64,000 nt of DNA from Vibrio agarivorans (GTDB taxonomy: Bacteria; Pseudomonadota; Gammaproteobacteria; Enterobacterales; Vibrionaceae). The stretch covers positions 1,522,241 to 1,586,240 of the forward strand of contig NZ_JAUFQF010000004.1 of the NCBI RefSeq assembly GCF_030409635.1. The letters run 5' to 3'. The notes under the pieces are model-generated. The model ran no database searches. It was not told the DNA's origin and was given only the letters and a program-made list of their open reading frames with translations. Positions 18,214 through 27,238 of the stretch are shown here, one piece after another; positions within the stretch are counted from its first letter, which is position 1; every line of letters begins with the position of its first letter. Made by a program: the position numbers and the translations under genes.

Positions 18214-18498
18214 CGCTGCAATCGTTGCAGTAATTTTGGAGATAACTATGAACAATACCGACCATCCTCCTAGTATGAAGGGAGAAAGATAACCCGCTTC
18301 GGTATTGGCGATCTCTGTCTCTACCATTGTGGTAGAGAACTCACTTTTGTAAGACATTTTCTAAAAGTCCCTCTCTTATTTTTCTCCTGTTTATCTAGTT
18401 AAAGATATTCGCTTTGTCACGTTTAGCGTTTGGCTATGTGGCATAAAGGCGCGTTTGTCTTTGATGGTCGTTACCTGTTGCCAATCGGGAGATTCGCC
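18214..18498 (+). promoter_or_regulatory. Structured 5' leader of the MgtE-like gene, candidate Mg2+-responsive or attenuated leader
   Basis: This region holds several stems: CTGCAA/TTGCAG (18216-18221 with 18225-18230); CAATACCGA/TCGGTATTG (18253-18261 with 18299-18307), which pairs the start of a 14-codon ORF with sequence just past its stop; and CTCTACCA/TGGTAGAG (18319-18326 with 18330-18337). A pyrimidine-rich tract (about 18366-18392) could load Rho. The arrangement of short ORF, alternative pairing, pyrimidine tract and long leader recalls the mgtL-mgtA leader of enterobacteria, but I see no sequence likeness to it. Ligand and mechanism are inference. Confidence 0.5.
18248..18292 (+). 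CDS. 14-residue leader ORF upstream of the MgtE-like gene
   Basis: ATG 18248 follows a strong site, TTTTGGAGATAACT, and encodes MNNTDHPPSMKGER then TAA. The Asp-His-Pro-Pro segment is the type that can slow or destabilise ribosomes at low Mg2+. The first codons lie in the left arm of the 9-bp stem that closes after the stop codon, so translating ribosomes would open that stem. No protein family support. Confidence 0.45.
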   Translation: MNNTDHPPSMKGER

Positions 18499-19344
18499 AT
18501 GACGGTAATGAGCAATACTACTTTGGAGCAAGCGCCACGTTATTCTCGTGAAGAGATCGGGGCGGCAAGGAATGCCTTTTTACAGTACAACCAAGAGAAA
18601 CAGGTTGAACTGCTGACTGTAATGCCTATGGAAGAAGCGGTGGCTATTTTGCACTACTGCTCGTTAGGCCATGTACAAGATTTAATTAATCAACTAGATA
18701 TCGATGGATATGACAAACTGGCGCGTCACTTTGCGCACCATTTGGGATTAATCCACTCTGAAGTTGAACCAGCAAACAGCTACCTATCAACCTCGGTGTT
18801 TGGCCACTTCAAGCAGCGTATCGGCTGGATTGTGGCGTTAGCACTGCTGGGTATCGTATCGGGCTTGATCATTGCTCAATATGAAGACACGTTAAGTCAG
18901 CTGGTGCTACTCGCTATCTATATGCCAGTGATTGCGGCTGCGGGGGGTAACACCGGTACGCAGGCGGCGACCTTGGTGATCAGGGCGCTGGCAACCGGCG
19001 AGCTGAAAAAGCGTCAGTGGGTCGATGTGTTGTGGAAAGAGAGTCGCGTTGCAATCTGTATTGCCGCAGTGATCGCGCTGGTGATCGTTGGGCGTATTCT
19101 TGTGTTCAGTGACAGTAGCTCAACAGGGGGCTTTGATCTGAATACTATCGCTCTAGCGATTGCGGTAGCGCTGTTTATTCAGGTAACGATCTCGACCATC
19201 TTAGGTGGTTTACTGCCGATTCTTGCTCGTGCGTTTAAGCTTGATCCGGCAGTGCTAGTCAGCCCAGTATTGGCTTCGATCGTCGATATTTCAGGGATGT
19301 GGATCTACTTTACAGTGGTCAATCACTTCTTAGGTATTGCCTGA
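18499..19344 (+). CDS. MgtE-like divalent cation transporter lacking CBS domains
   Basis: Starting at ATG 18499 (GGGAG upstream), the product has 281 residues, against about 450 for full MgtE. A remnant of the MgtE N domain is present (about 1-95, with MPMEEAVAILHYC), but the two CBS domains are absent. Five membrane helices follow (about 115-280) with the signature AAAGGNTGTQAATLVIRALATGEL, which lines the Mg2+ pore in MgtE. Full MgtE uses the CBS domains to close the pore at high Mg2+; without them this protein must be gated or regulated differently, perhaps at the level of its leader RNA. The 3' end overlaps the convergent dacB gene by 22 bases. Confidence 0.85.
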   Translation: MTVMSNTTLEQAPRYSREEIGAARNAFLQYNQEKQVELLTVMPMEEAVAILHYCSLGHVQDLINQLDIDGYDKLARHFAHHLGLIHSEVEPANSYLSTSVFGHFKQRIGWIVALALLGIVSGLIIAQYEDTLSQLVLLAIYMPVIAAAGGNTGTQAATLVIRALATGELKKRQWVDVLWKESRVAICIAAVIALVIVGRILVFSDSSSTGGFDLNTIALAIAVALFIQVTISTILGGLLPILARAFKLDPAVLVSPVLASIVDISGMWIYFTVVNHFLGIA

Positions 19345-20771
19345 GAAAATTCGACTATCTGTTGATAGAACTGAGTTTCAAATTGCGTAATAGGCGCGAC
19401 AGTCGGTTGGCTGTCGCGCTTTTTATTAGGATAATAATCAGCGACAAATTGGACAAACAGGGTTTGTGGTTTGCCTTGGGCATCTAAGCCATAACCCGCC
19501 ATATTGTAAGAGCCGTACACCGAGCCACTCTTCGCAATAATATTGCCTTTCACCGGTGATTTGCGCATGCTGCGACGATATTGCAATGTGCCTGATTCAC
19601 CCGCTGTAGGCATAATATCGATCAACCCAAGTTGATTTTCATTCTCCCACACATAGCGCAAGACTTGGCTCATACTGTGATTAGTCATACGGTTATTGCG
19701 TGATAACCCTGAGCCATCGGCGAATTGCGCGCGACTCAAATCGATTCCCGTGTTAGCAAAGATAATCTGCTTAATTGCTGCAGTGCCATTGGCGAAGCTG
19801 CCCGGTTGCAGATAGAAATGGTGGCCGAGTGTTTTGGTGAGATTATCAGCAATCAAGTTATTGGATGACTTGAGCATCTTCTCAAGCATCTCATCTAGGC
19901 TCGGGGATTGATGAGTCGCCAGCAGTTTTAATTTGCCGCTATTGGGTTTTGCGCCGACTCGGACTTGGCCATCAAAACGAATACCCTGCTGGGTGAGTAG
20001 GCGTTGAATCACGCGTGAGACATATAAAGAAGTATCTTGCACCGCAAAGCGCAGTGGTAAAGGTTTTTCACGCGCTAACAAACAACCATCGATCACGAAG
20101 TGATTATCATCGCCTGTCGTGAGCTCAAGGGTGCACTGCGAACTCTCTTTTTCTACTTTAGTGACGGTTCTTGCACGGGTCTCAACATAGATAGGCTGAT
20201 GCTCAGGTACGTAAACACGCGTTGAGCCATTGTTGTTGGTATAGATAGAGGCCTGAACACAGTTTTTGTCTATGCTAATCGCGCTTGAAGGGGCGCTATA
20301 GCACACGCCAAGATTATCCCAAGGCCAACCGACGGCGCGCTCATAGCCACTAAACACGCTGTTATCTAACCAAATATCCCCTTTGATTTCGCTAATACCA
20401 TCGGCCTTGATCTGTTTGAACATCGCCGAGAGGTGTTGGTTTTTCAGTAGCGGATCGCCACTAAATTTGATAACCCAGTCTTTGTTGCTTTGGTTTATCT
20501 GAGTCTCGAAGCGGAAAGTTTCAGGCAGTTCCAGTTTCGCTGCCAGAGCAGTTACGACTTTAAGTGTGCTAGCTGGGGGAAATAGTTGTTCGGTATCGCC
20601 ATAGCTTTGCACCGACTGGTTGGTGGTGAGGCTTTCTACTTGAGTGGAGACACGGCTGCCAGAGGGCAGAGCTTCAACGGGTGGAAGAGCATGGGTAAGC
20701 GGAGATATAAATGATGCCGCTGATAGAATGCTAAGAATTGTGCAGCGAGTAGTAAATCGCATTTGGGCCAT
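19323..20771 (-). CDS. dacB: D-alanyl-D-alanine carboxypeptidase/endopeptidase, PBP4
   Basis: 482 residues, class C low-molecular-mass penicillin-binding protein (peptidase S13). A signal peptide covers about residues 1-28. The active-site motifs are all present: SxxK as Ser68-Thr-Leu-Lys71 (ASTLKVV), SxN as SSN in KSSNNLIADNL, and KTG-type KSGS near the C-terminus. The protein trims and cleaves peptidoglycan in the periplasm. ATG 20771 is preceded by GGAAGAACG. An inner ATG three codons later is possible. It ends inside the convergent MgtE-like gene. Confidence 0.95.
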   Translation of the reverse strand: MAQMRFTTRCTILSILSAASFISPLTHALPPVEALPSGSRVSTQVESLTTNQSVQSYGDTEQLFPPASTLKVVTALAAKLELPETFRFETQINQSNKDWVIKFSGDPLLKNQHLSAMFKQIKADGISEIKGDIWLDNSVFSGYERAVGWPWDNLGVCYSAPSSAISIDKNCVQASIYTNNNGSTRVYVPEHQPIYVETRARTVTKVEKESSQCTLELTTGDDNHFVIDGCLLAREKPLPLRFAVQDTSLYVSRVIQRLLTQQGIRFDGQVRVGAKPNSGKLKLLATHQSPSLDEMLEKMLKSSNNLIADNLTKTLGHHFYLQPGSFANGTAAIKQIIFANTGIDLSRAQFADGSGLSRNNRMTNHSMSQVLRYVWENENQLGLIDIMPTAGESGTLQYRRSMRKSPVKGNIIAKSGSVYGSYNMAGYGLDAQGKPQTLFVQFVADYYPNKKRDSQPTVAPITQFETQFYQQIVEFSQAIPKK

Positions 20772-20847
20772 ATCGTTCTTCCATGAGCAAAATTATTGAT
20801 GCCCGTTTATCATAGCGTGTTTTGTCATGCGGTGTGAGATTGCATAT

Positions 20848-20877
20848 AAAAAAGAAGCTAGACCGTAGCCTAGCTTC
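20848..20877 (-). terminator. Rho-independent terminator of ompU
   Basis: Stem GAAGCTAG/CTAGCTTC (20854-20861 with 20870-20877) is followed on the minus strand by a U-run from the A-run 20848-20853. It lies 26 bases after the ompU stop. Confidence 0.85.
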
Positions 20878-20903
20878 ATCAATGCGTTAGGTTAAACTAG
20901 CTC

Positions 20904-21872
20904 TTAGAAAGAGTATTTTAGACCTAAACGTAGTGTGTCTTCTGCATCAACAGCGTATGGCGAGTCTTTATCGATGTTGTTGATAAGGTATGCAACGTAC
21001 GCGTTAAGGTTTTTGTTGAACGCGTAATCACCGGTGATTTCAAAGAAGTCACTCTTGTCTTCTTTTTTGCCGTTCACTTTTTGGTCGGTAAGCTGGTAGG
21101 CACCCATGATAGAGAAGCCATTACCAAAGCCGTACACAGCAGAAAGTTCGACACCATTGAAGTCAGAACCATCTTTATCATCTACTTCACCTGTAGTGTA
21201 AGTACCTGCAAGGTATAGAGACTCATACGTATAGTTTACACCAGCAATGATTGCATCACCTGAACCATTACCTTCGCCGTTATCACCAGCAGAGTAACCA
21301 AGACCAAGACCAAGACCCATTGGTAAGTTATAAATAGCAGAGATACCGTAGCCGTTAGTGTCTTTTTCTTCACCTAGGATAGCACTCGCTTTTACAGTTA
21401 GTGCATCGAAGTCACCAGAGTAAACAATAGAGTTCTTTTGTTGCTCATCTGAAGCACCGATAAATGTCTTCTGAGCACCTGTAAAGGTTGTTACGTCAGA
21501 CATTTGTGAGATTTGCACAGCAGCAGTATCTTGGCGACCAAATGAGATTGCGCCGAAGTCACCTTTAAGGCCTGCAAATAGGTAACGTTGTTTGAATTCG
21601 TTATCGCTTGTTGTCTGCTCTGCTTCATAGAAGCCAAAGCCTGATAGGCCATTAGCGATTTGAGTTTCACCGCCAACGTTTAGACGGAAGCGACTATTGT
21701 CTGCCATAGTACCGTCAATTTCTTCACCGCCGTTGCCAATAAAGTCACCACGGAATTCCGCGCGACCGCCGATGTTTAGTTCAGTGCCTTCGCTGCTGTA
21801 TACGTTAGCTGCGTTAGCGCCAGTAGCCACTGCTGCAGCCGAAACTGCTAGAGTAATCAGAGTTTTGTTCAT
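20904..21872 (-). CDS. ompU: Outer-membrane porin OmpU
   Basis: 322 residues, general diffusion porin of the Gram-negative OmpC/OmpU family. A typical signal peptide (MNKTLITLAVSAAAVATGANA) ends near residue 21. The mature part starts with strand ELNIGGRAEFRGDF, alternates beta strands and acidic loops, and ends with the terminal aromatic motif LRLGLKYSF required for barrel assembly. Its position beside greA is that of ompU in V. cholerae. There ToxR activates it; I did not find a clear ToxR box by eye. A strong hairpin lies in the 5' untranslated region. Strong RBS and terminator suggest high expression. Confidence 0.92.
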   Translation of the reverse strand: MNKTLITLAVSAAAVATGANAANVYSSEGTELNIGGRAEFRGDFIGNGGEEIDGTMADNSRFRLNVGGETQIANGLSGFGFYEAEQTTSDNEFKQRYLFAGLKGDFGAISFGRQDTAAVQISQMSDVTTFTGAQKTFIGASDEQQKNSIVYSGDFDALTVKASAILGEEKDTNGYGISAIYNLPMGLGLGLGYSAGDNGEGNGSGDAIIAGVNYTYESLYLAGTYTTGEVDDKDGSDFNGVELSAVYGFGNGFSIMGAYQLTDQKVNGKKEDKSDFFEITGDYAFNKNLNAYVAYLINNIDKDSPYAVDAEDTLRLGLKYSF

Positions 21873-22425
21873 CTTATAAGTCCTAATTTACTGTCCATAA
21901 ATCATGTAATTATTGTGCGAAGGGTCACCCTTCGCAGGGGTAAGCATGGTTGCATACCCATCTCCATTCAAGCGAGTTATGTCAGAATTGTGTCAAATTC
22001 ATTGCATAAATATGAAAACGCCGTTTGGAGACCTATTTGTACACTGTTCAATAGTAAAATCGCTAGTAAAATGATATAAATTTCAGTTTTGAACGCTGTT
22101 TTATTTATTGTAAAAAAAGCTCAAGTTACTGTTAAATATGACTTTATGCCTGAAAAGTAAAAAGGAGCTAAAACGTGACCACAAAGTTCTGATTTAGTTT
22201 CATTTTGTGTGTTTTGATGCATATTGCTGGGCGTGGTTTTTTTGCATGGAATCAAGATCACATCGCATAGATAGCAAATCACCTCGCGAGTTTGATCAAT
22301 TTAGGTGATTTACGGCGAGAGTTTGTTTACACTCATTCCATCAACCAAATTCAACACACAACCTAGTTATACCGCTGGGGGGTGTTTTTTTGTCCAAAGA
22401 CAGCTTTGGCTTAGGGGTAATTACA
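21873..22425. promoter_or_regulatory. Divergent ompU-greA intergenic region with an ompU leader hairpin
   Basis: 553 bases without a gene. On the ompU side, TGCGAAGGG/CCCTTCGCA (21916-21924 with 21928-21936, loop TCA) forms a 9-bp hairpin about 44 bases upstream of the ompU start, so within its probable leader. The middle is strongly AT-rich with T/A tracts, consistent with H-NS or ToxR-type control. The greA side has no promoter I can place with confidence. Confidence 0.5.
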
Positions 22426-22899
22426 ATGGAAAAGGTTCCAATGACTGTTCGCGGTGCAGATTTGCTGCGCCAAGAGCTTGATCGTCTACTTAAACTTCGC
22501 CCACAGATCTCTGAAGCAATTGCAGAGGCACGCGAGCTAGGTGACCTGAAAGAGAATGCAGAATACCACGCGGCTCGTGAAGAGCAGGGAATCTGTGAAG
22601 CACAAATCCGTGATATCGAATACAAGCTTTCAGTTGCGCAGATCATTGATGTGACGCAAATGGATAACACGGGTAAAGTTATCTTCGGCTCAACGGTCAC
22701 GCTTATTGACGTTGATACTGAAGAAGAGAAAACATACCAAATCGTTGGTGATGATGAAGCGGACATTAAAGCAGGCCGCATTTCTGTCAGCTCACCAATC
22801 GCACGTGGTCTAATCGGTAAGATGGAAGGCGACGAAGTGATGATCACCACACCAGGTGGTGCTAAAGATTTTGAAATCGACAGCGTAGAGTATCTATAA
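22426..22899 (+). CDS. greA: Transcription elongation factor GreA
   Basis: 157 residues from ATG 22426; the frame extends upstream only through a TTG inside a T-run, so 22426 fits the family (158 in E. coli). GreA enters the secondary channel of RNA polymerase and stimulates cleavage of backtracked RNA. The N-terminal coiled coil carries the tip acidic residues in the segment [14 protein letters not shown], and the C-terminal domain ends with [14 protein letters not shown] and [10 protein letters not shown] terminator shared with yhbY follows. Confidence 0.97.
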   Translation: MEKVPMTVRGADLLRQELDRLLKLRPQISEAIAEARELGDLKENAEYHAAREEQGICEAQIRDIEYKLSVAQIIDVTQMDNTGKVIFGSTVTLIDVDTEEEKTYQIVGDDEADIKAGRISVSSPIARGLIGKMEGDEVMITTPGGAKDFEIDSVEYL

Positions 22900-22930
22900 A
22901 CTGTTCGATTGTGCCGAGTAATGGCTACAA

Positions 22931-22957
22931 AAAAAGGTCGCAGCTGCGACCTTTTTT
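22931..22957. terminator. Bidirectional terminator between greA and yhbY
   Basis: The perfect palindrome AAAAAGGTCGCAG/CTGCGACCTTTTT gives a GC stem with a T-run on both strands, between two convergent genes. Confidence 0.92.
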
Positions 22958-22997
22958 ATTCGATATCTACACAGAATAAGTCGATACAGAGTATGAG

Positions 22998-23294
22998 TTA
23001 CTTGCGTGGAATTTCGATTTTGCGCTCTTCAGTTTGACGGTACAGAACTAGCGTCTTACCGATCGTTTGTACTTTTTCAGCACCAGTTTCACGCACGATA
23101 GCGTCAATGATTAGGTTTTTCGTTTCACGGTCTTCCGATGCAACTTTTACCTTAATCAGCTCGTGGTGATTTAGAGCGATTTCAATTTCCGCTAGAACAG
23201 CCTCTGTCAGTCCATTTGCGCCAAGTAGCACTACTGGTTTTAGAGAGTGTGCTAGGCCTTTTAGATGCTGCTTTTGTTTTGTGCTTAGGTTCAT
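22998..23294 (-). CDS. yhbY: YhbY, CRM-domain RNA-binding protein associated with the 50S precursor
   Basis: 98 residues from ATG 23294 (MNLSTKQKQHLKGLAH, nearly the same as E. coli YhbY). The frame continues upstream to 23333 but the extra residues are not conserved. The single CRM domain (KPVVLLGANGLTEAVLAEIE, with GANG as GxxG loop) binds rRNA during large-subunit assembly. Divergent from rlmE, the usual arrangement. Confidence 0.94.
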   Translation of the reverse strand: MNLSTKQKQHLKGLAHSLKPVVLLGANGLTEAVLAEIEIALNHHELIKVKVASEDRETKNLIIDAIVRETGAEKVQTIGKTLVLYRQTEERKIEIPRK

Positions 23295-23561
23295 TACGCG
23301 GCCAATTTTCTTTACTATAAGGGTTGAAAACACCTATTTTACCGCCATCTATGGTGGAAGACTATAATTTATTAAGCAATATCCCCCTCATAGTGGAAGC
23401 GTCAGCGAAAATTATTTTCATTTTTTCCCAATAATCACAGAGTTAGCCTATGCTACTTAAGTGAGGAGGAGAAATGACCTATCGCGGCGTTTCGATTTAT
23501 TTGGGAGATAGGTTAGGCCTATTAAAGCAATAGCTCCTATTTGTGGCTTATTGGGATTAGA

Positions 23562-24191
23562 ATGAGTAAACAAAAACATTCGGCCAGTTCTGGTCGTTGG
23601 TTGAAGGAACACTTCGACGACAAGTATGCAAATGAAGCGAGAAAAAAGGGTTACCGTTCTCGTGCCTACTTCAAGATGGAAGAGATCCAAACAAAAGATA
23701 AACTGCTAAAACCAGGTATGACAGTTGTCGACCTTGGTGCGGCACCCGGAGGTTGGTCACAATACGCGGCAAAAATTCTCGGCGAGCAAGGGCAAGTGAT
23801 TGCTTGTGATTTGTTACCGATGGATCCGATTGCTGGGGTGAGCTTCCTACAAGGCGATTTCCGTGATGATGCGGTACTAGAAGCGTTACTCGAAAGAATC
23901 CAACCTTCTATGGTTGACGTAGTAATGTCTGATATGGCGCCAAATATTGCGGGTAATAACTCGGTAGACCAACCACGCGCTATGTATTTGGTAGAGCTGG
24001 CACTGGATATGTGTCGACAAGTTCTAGCGACTAATGGTAGCTTTGTGGTTAAAGTCTTCCAAGGCGAAGGGTTTGATCAATACGTCAAGGATGTACGTGA
24101 AATGTTCACCACCGTTAAAGTGAGAAAACCTGACTCTTCTCGAGCACGTTCTCGTGAAGTCTTTATCGTAGCCACTGGTTACAAAGGTTAA
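23562..24191 (+). CDS. rlmE: 23S rRNA (uridine2552-2'-O)-methyltransferase RlmE (FtsJ/RrmJ)
   Basis: 209 residues from ATG 23562, matching E. coli RlmE. It methylates U2552 in the A-loop of 23S rRNA. SAM-binding motif [15 protein letters not shown], the conserved MSDMAPN with catalytic Asp, and the KVFQGEGFD segment with the catalytic Lys are all present. ftsH starts 108 bases downstream, so the two are probably one operon, as in E. coli. Confidence 0.97.
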   Translation: MSKQKHSASSGRWLKEHFDDKYANEARKKGYRSRAYFKMEEIQTKDKLLKPGMTVVDLGAAPGGWSQYAAKILGEQGQVIACDLLPMDPIAGVSFLQGDFRDDAVLEALLERIQPSMVDVVMSDMAPNIAGNNSVDQPRAMYLVELALDMCRQVLATNGSFVVKVFQGEGFDQYVKDVREMFTTVKVRKPDSSRARSREVFIVATGYKG

Positions 24192-24299
24192 CTATTTTGC
24201 TGCATTCAGCAAAAGTTAACAGTATAGCTACAGCCAATAAACTGTAGTACCCTACCTTTAATTACAATTAGTTATCGAGAGGCTGACACCTTGAGTGAC

Positions 24300-26282
24300 A
24301 TGGCAAAAAATTTAATTCTGTGGCTAGTCATCGCTGTTGTTTTAATGTCAGTATTCCAGAGCTTTGGCCCTGGGGAAAGTAGTGGCAGAACAGTGGATTA
24401 CACCACGTTTGTACAGGAAGTTGGCCAAGGCCAGATTCAAGAAGCGACCTTCAAAGATAGTGAAATCACTTTCACTCGCAGAGGTGGCGGCTCCCGTTTC
24501 GTAACCTACATGCCGGTCTACGACCAAAAAGTCTTAGACGATTTGATTAACCAGAACGTTAAAGTTCAAGGTACACCACCGGAAGAGCAGAGCCTACTAG
24601 GTTCAATCTTCATCTCGTGGTTCCCGATGATCTTGCTGATTGGTGTATGGATTTTCTTCATGCGTCAGATGCAAGGTGGCGGCGGCAAGGGCGCGATGTC
24701 CTTCGGTAAGAGCAAAGCGCGTATGATGAGTGAAGAGCAAATCAAAACGCTTTTCTCTGACGTAGCTGGCTGTGACGAAGCAAAAGAAGACGTGAAAGAG
24801 TTGGTGGATTACCTACGTGATCCAAGCCGATTCCAAAAGCTAGGCGGTAAAATCCCAACAGGTGTGCTGCTAGTCGGTCCTCCTGGTACAGGTAAGACGC
24901 TGCTTGCAAAAGCGATTGCTGGTGAAGCGAAAGTACCGTTCTTTACTATTTCAGGCTCTGACTTCGTAGAAATGTTTGTCGGTGTGGGCGCATCGCGTGT
25001 TCGTGACATGTTCGAGCAAGCGAAGAAAGCCGCTCCGTGTATCATCTTTATCGATGAAATCGATGCCGTAGGTCGCCAACGTGGCGCGGGTGTTGGTGGT
25101 GGTCACGATGAGCGTGAGCAAACACTGAACCAAATGCTGGTTGAAATGGATGGTTTTGAAGGTAACGAAGGTATCATCGTTATTGCAGCAACTAACCGTC
25201 CTGACGTTCTTGACCCTGCACTTCTTCGTCCTGGTCGTTTTGACCGTCAAGTTGTGGTTGGTCTACCAGACGTTCGTGGTCGTGAGCAGATCCTTAAAGT
25301 ACACATGCGTAAAGTGCCGCTAGCGGGTGATGTTGAACCATCACTGATTGCACGTGGTACACCAGGCTTCTCTGGTGCAGACTTAGCTAACCTTGTTAAC
25401 GAAGCTGCTCTATTTGCTGCTCGCGGTAACAAGCGTAATGTGTCTATGGTCGAGTTTGAACTGGCAAAAGACAAAATCATGATGGGTGCAGAGCGCCGCT
25501 CAATGGTGATGTCGGAAGATACGAAAGAGTCAACGGCATACCACGAAGCGGGTCACGCGATTGTGGGTCGTTTAGTGCCAGAGCACGATCCGGTGTACAA
25601 GGTGTCTATCATTCCACGTGGCCGTGCATTGGGTGTCACTATGTACCTACCTGAGCAAGACCGCGTAAGTATGTCTCGCCAGCACCTAGAGTCAATGATC
25701 TCTAGCTTGTACGGTGGTCGTCTAGCGGAAGAGCTAATCTACGGTGCTGACAAGGTATCGACGGGTGCATCGAACGACATCGAACGTGCAACTGATATCG
25801 CACGTAAGATGGTGACTCAATGGGGCTTCTCTGAAAAACTTGGTCCACTGCTATACGCAGAGGAAGAAGGTGAGGTGTTCCTTGGTCGTAGCGTAACTCA
25901 GACTAAACACATGTCTGACGACACCGCGAAACTGATTGACAACGAAGTTCGTCAAATCATCGACCGCAACTATGAGCGTGCTAAAAAGATCCTTGAAGAG
26001 AACATGGATATCATGCATTCAATGAAAGATGCATTGATGAAATACGAAACCATTGATGCGGGTCAGATTGACGACCTAATGGAACGTAAAGACGATATCC
26101 GTGAGCCAGCAGGTTGGGGCGATCAAGTTAAAGCAGCGCCTGAAGCAAAACCTCAAGAAGCGAAAGCGAAAGCGAAAGCGGAAGAGAAGAAGCAAGAAGC
26201 TGACGCTGACGCTGATGCAGAGTCTAAACCTAAGTCTCAAGAACCATCAAAAGAGCCTTCGAGCGACCAAGATGGTGAATAA
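24300..26282 (+). CDS. ftsH: ATP-dependent zinc metalloprotease FtsH
   Basis: 660 residues from ATG 24300 (a TTG three codons earlier, at 24291, is the alternative start also discussed for E. coli). It has two N-terminal membrane helices (about 5-22 and 97-120) around a periplasmic domain, an AAA+ domain with Walker A GPPGTGKT (193-200), Walker [12 protein letters not shown] and the second region of homology [17 protein letters not shown], and the M41 protease domain with HEAGH (415-419). It degrades misassembled membrane proteins and short-lived regulators such as RpoH and LpxC. The C-terminal tail (about 618-660) is low-complexity, with [10 protein letters not shown] and DADADAES stretches, unlike E. 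coli. Confidence 0.98.
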   Translation: MAKNLILWLVIAVVLMSVFQSFGPGESSGRTVDYTTFVQEVGQGQIQEATFKDSEITFTRRGGGSRFVTYMPVYDQKVLDDLINQNVKVQGTPPEEQSLLGSIFISWFPMILLIGVWIFFMRQMQGGGGKGAMSFGKSKARMMSEEQIKTLFSDVAGCDEAKEDVKELVDYLRDPSRFQKLGGKIPTGVLLVGPPGTGKTLLAKAIAGEAKVPFFTISGSDFVEMFVGVGASRVRDMFEQAKKAAPCIIFIDEIDAVGRQRGAGVGGGHDEREQTLNQMLVEMDGFEGNEGIIVIAATNRPDVLDPALLRPGRFDRQVVVGLPDVRGREQILKVHMRKVPLAGDVEPSLIARGTPGFSGADLANLVNEAALFAARGNKRNVSMVEFELAKDKIMMGAERRSMVMSEDTKESTAYHEAGHAIVGRLVPEHDPVYKVSIIPRGRALGVTMYLPEQDRVSMSRQHLESMISSLYGGRLAEELIYGADKVSTGASNDIERATDIARKMVTQWGFSEKLGPLLYAEEEGEVFLGRSVTQTKHMSDDTAKLIDNEVRQIIDRNYERAKKILEENMDIMHSMKDALMKYETIDAGQIDDLMERKDDIREPAGWGDQVKAAPEAKPQEAKAKAKAEEKKQEADADADAESKPKSQEPSKEPSSDQDGE

Positions 26283-26309
26283 GCCTCTCTCAGGTTAATC
26301 TATCTAATA

Positions 26310-26334
26310 AACCCCGAACTTGTTCGGGGTTTTT
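26310..26334 (+). terminator. Terminator between ftsH and folP
   Basis: Stem AACCCCGAAC/GTTCGGGGTT (26310-26319 with 26322-26331) followed by TTTT; it lies 28 bases after ftsH and ends 15 bases before the folP start, so some readthrough or a promoter within ftsH must feed folP. Confidence 0.8.
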
Positions 26335-26349
26335 GTCTATTTAGTGATT

Positions 26350-27186
26350 ATGTTTATCCATTCTAAAAACAAGCAGTTAGACCTATCTACACCACGCGTG
26401 ATGGGCATCCTCAACGTCACCCCAGACTCTTTCTCTGATGGTGGTCAATTCAACTCTTTAGATGCCGCCTTAACTCAAGCACAGTCGATGATTGATGTGG
26501 GCGTCAGCATTATTGATATCGGTGGTGAATCAACCCGCCCAGGCGCGCCAGAGGTCTCGTTGCAAGATGAACTGCAACGTGTGATTCCGGCGATTGAAGC
26601 GATTCGTGAACGCTTTCCTGACGTCTGGATCTCGATTGATACTAGCAAAGCAGAAGTCATGAAGCAGGCATTAGACAGTGGCGCAGACTTGATTAATGAC
26701 GTGCGTGCACTGCAAGAGCCAGGGGCACTAGAGATAGCCGCTGAATATCAGGTACCAGTGTGTCTGATGCACATGCAGGGACAACCAAGAACGATGCAAC
26801 ACGCGCCTCAATATGATGACCTACTTGATGATGTGCAGGCGTTTCTCAATGAGCGAGTTGCGGCCTGTGAAGCCGTTGGGCTGACGAAAGATAAGCTTAT
26901 CTTGGACCCAGGCTTTGGCTTTGGAAAAACGCTAGAGCATAATTATCAGCTTCTAGCGCAACTGGATAAATTTCATCAACTTGGTTTACCTATATTGGCG
27001 GGGATGTCGCGTAAGTCGATGATTTTCAAATTATTGGATAAGACCCCGGCAGAGAGTGTGAACGGTAGCGTGGTTTGTGCCACAATAGCCGCCATGAAAG
27101 GTGCACAGATTATTCGAGTGCACGATGTGAATGAAACCATAGAGGCAATGAAGATTGTCGCTATGTTAGAGCAAAATGCGAACTAA
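26350..27186 (+). CDS. folP: Dihydropteroate synthase
   Basis: 278 residues from ATG 26350. The open frame extends to 26320, but that stretch is the terminator stem. FolP joins p-aminobenzoate to the pterin pyrophosphate in folate synthesis and is the sulfonamide target. Signatures: GILNVTPDSFSDGG, IDIGGESTRPGA, DPGFGFGKT and GMSRKSM. glmM follows after 52 bases, a conserved folP-glmM pair. Confidence 0.96.
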   Translation: MFIHSKNKQLDLSTPRVMGILNVTPDSFSDGGQFNSLDAALTQAQSMIDVGVSIIDIGGESTRPGAPEVSLQDELQRVIPAIEAIRERFPDVWISIDTSKAEVMKQALDSGADLINDVRALQEPGALEIAAEYQVPVCLMHMQGQPRTMQHAPQYDDLLDDVQAFLNERVAACEAVGLTKDKLILDPGFGFGKTLEHNYQLLAQLDKFHQLGLPILAGMSRKSMIFKLLDKTPAESVNGSVVCATIAAMKGAQIIRVHDVNETIEAMKIVAMLEQNAN

Positions 27187-27238
27187 ACGCGTATCGTTTA
27201 GTCGTAACAACAGATAAAAACAACGAAGGTTTATACAT

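Noticed and set aside
18031..18357. 108-codon minus-strand ORF over the tyrS end and the MgtE-like leader
   Set aside because: It crosses the tyrS terminator and its composition fits the paired stems of the leader; the plus-strand ORF with a better RBS explains the region. A purine-rich stretch upstream keeps a small doubt.
22341..22850. 169-codon minus-strand ORF covering greA
   Set aside because: Antisense shadow of greA, serine-rich, no start signal.
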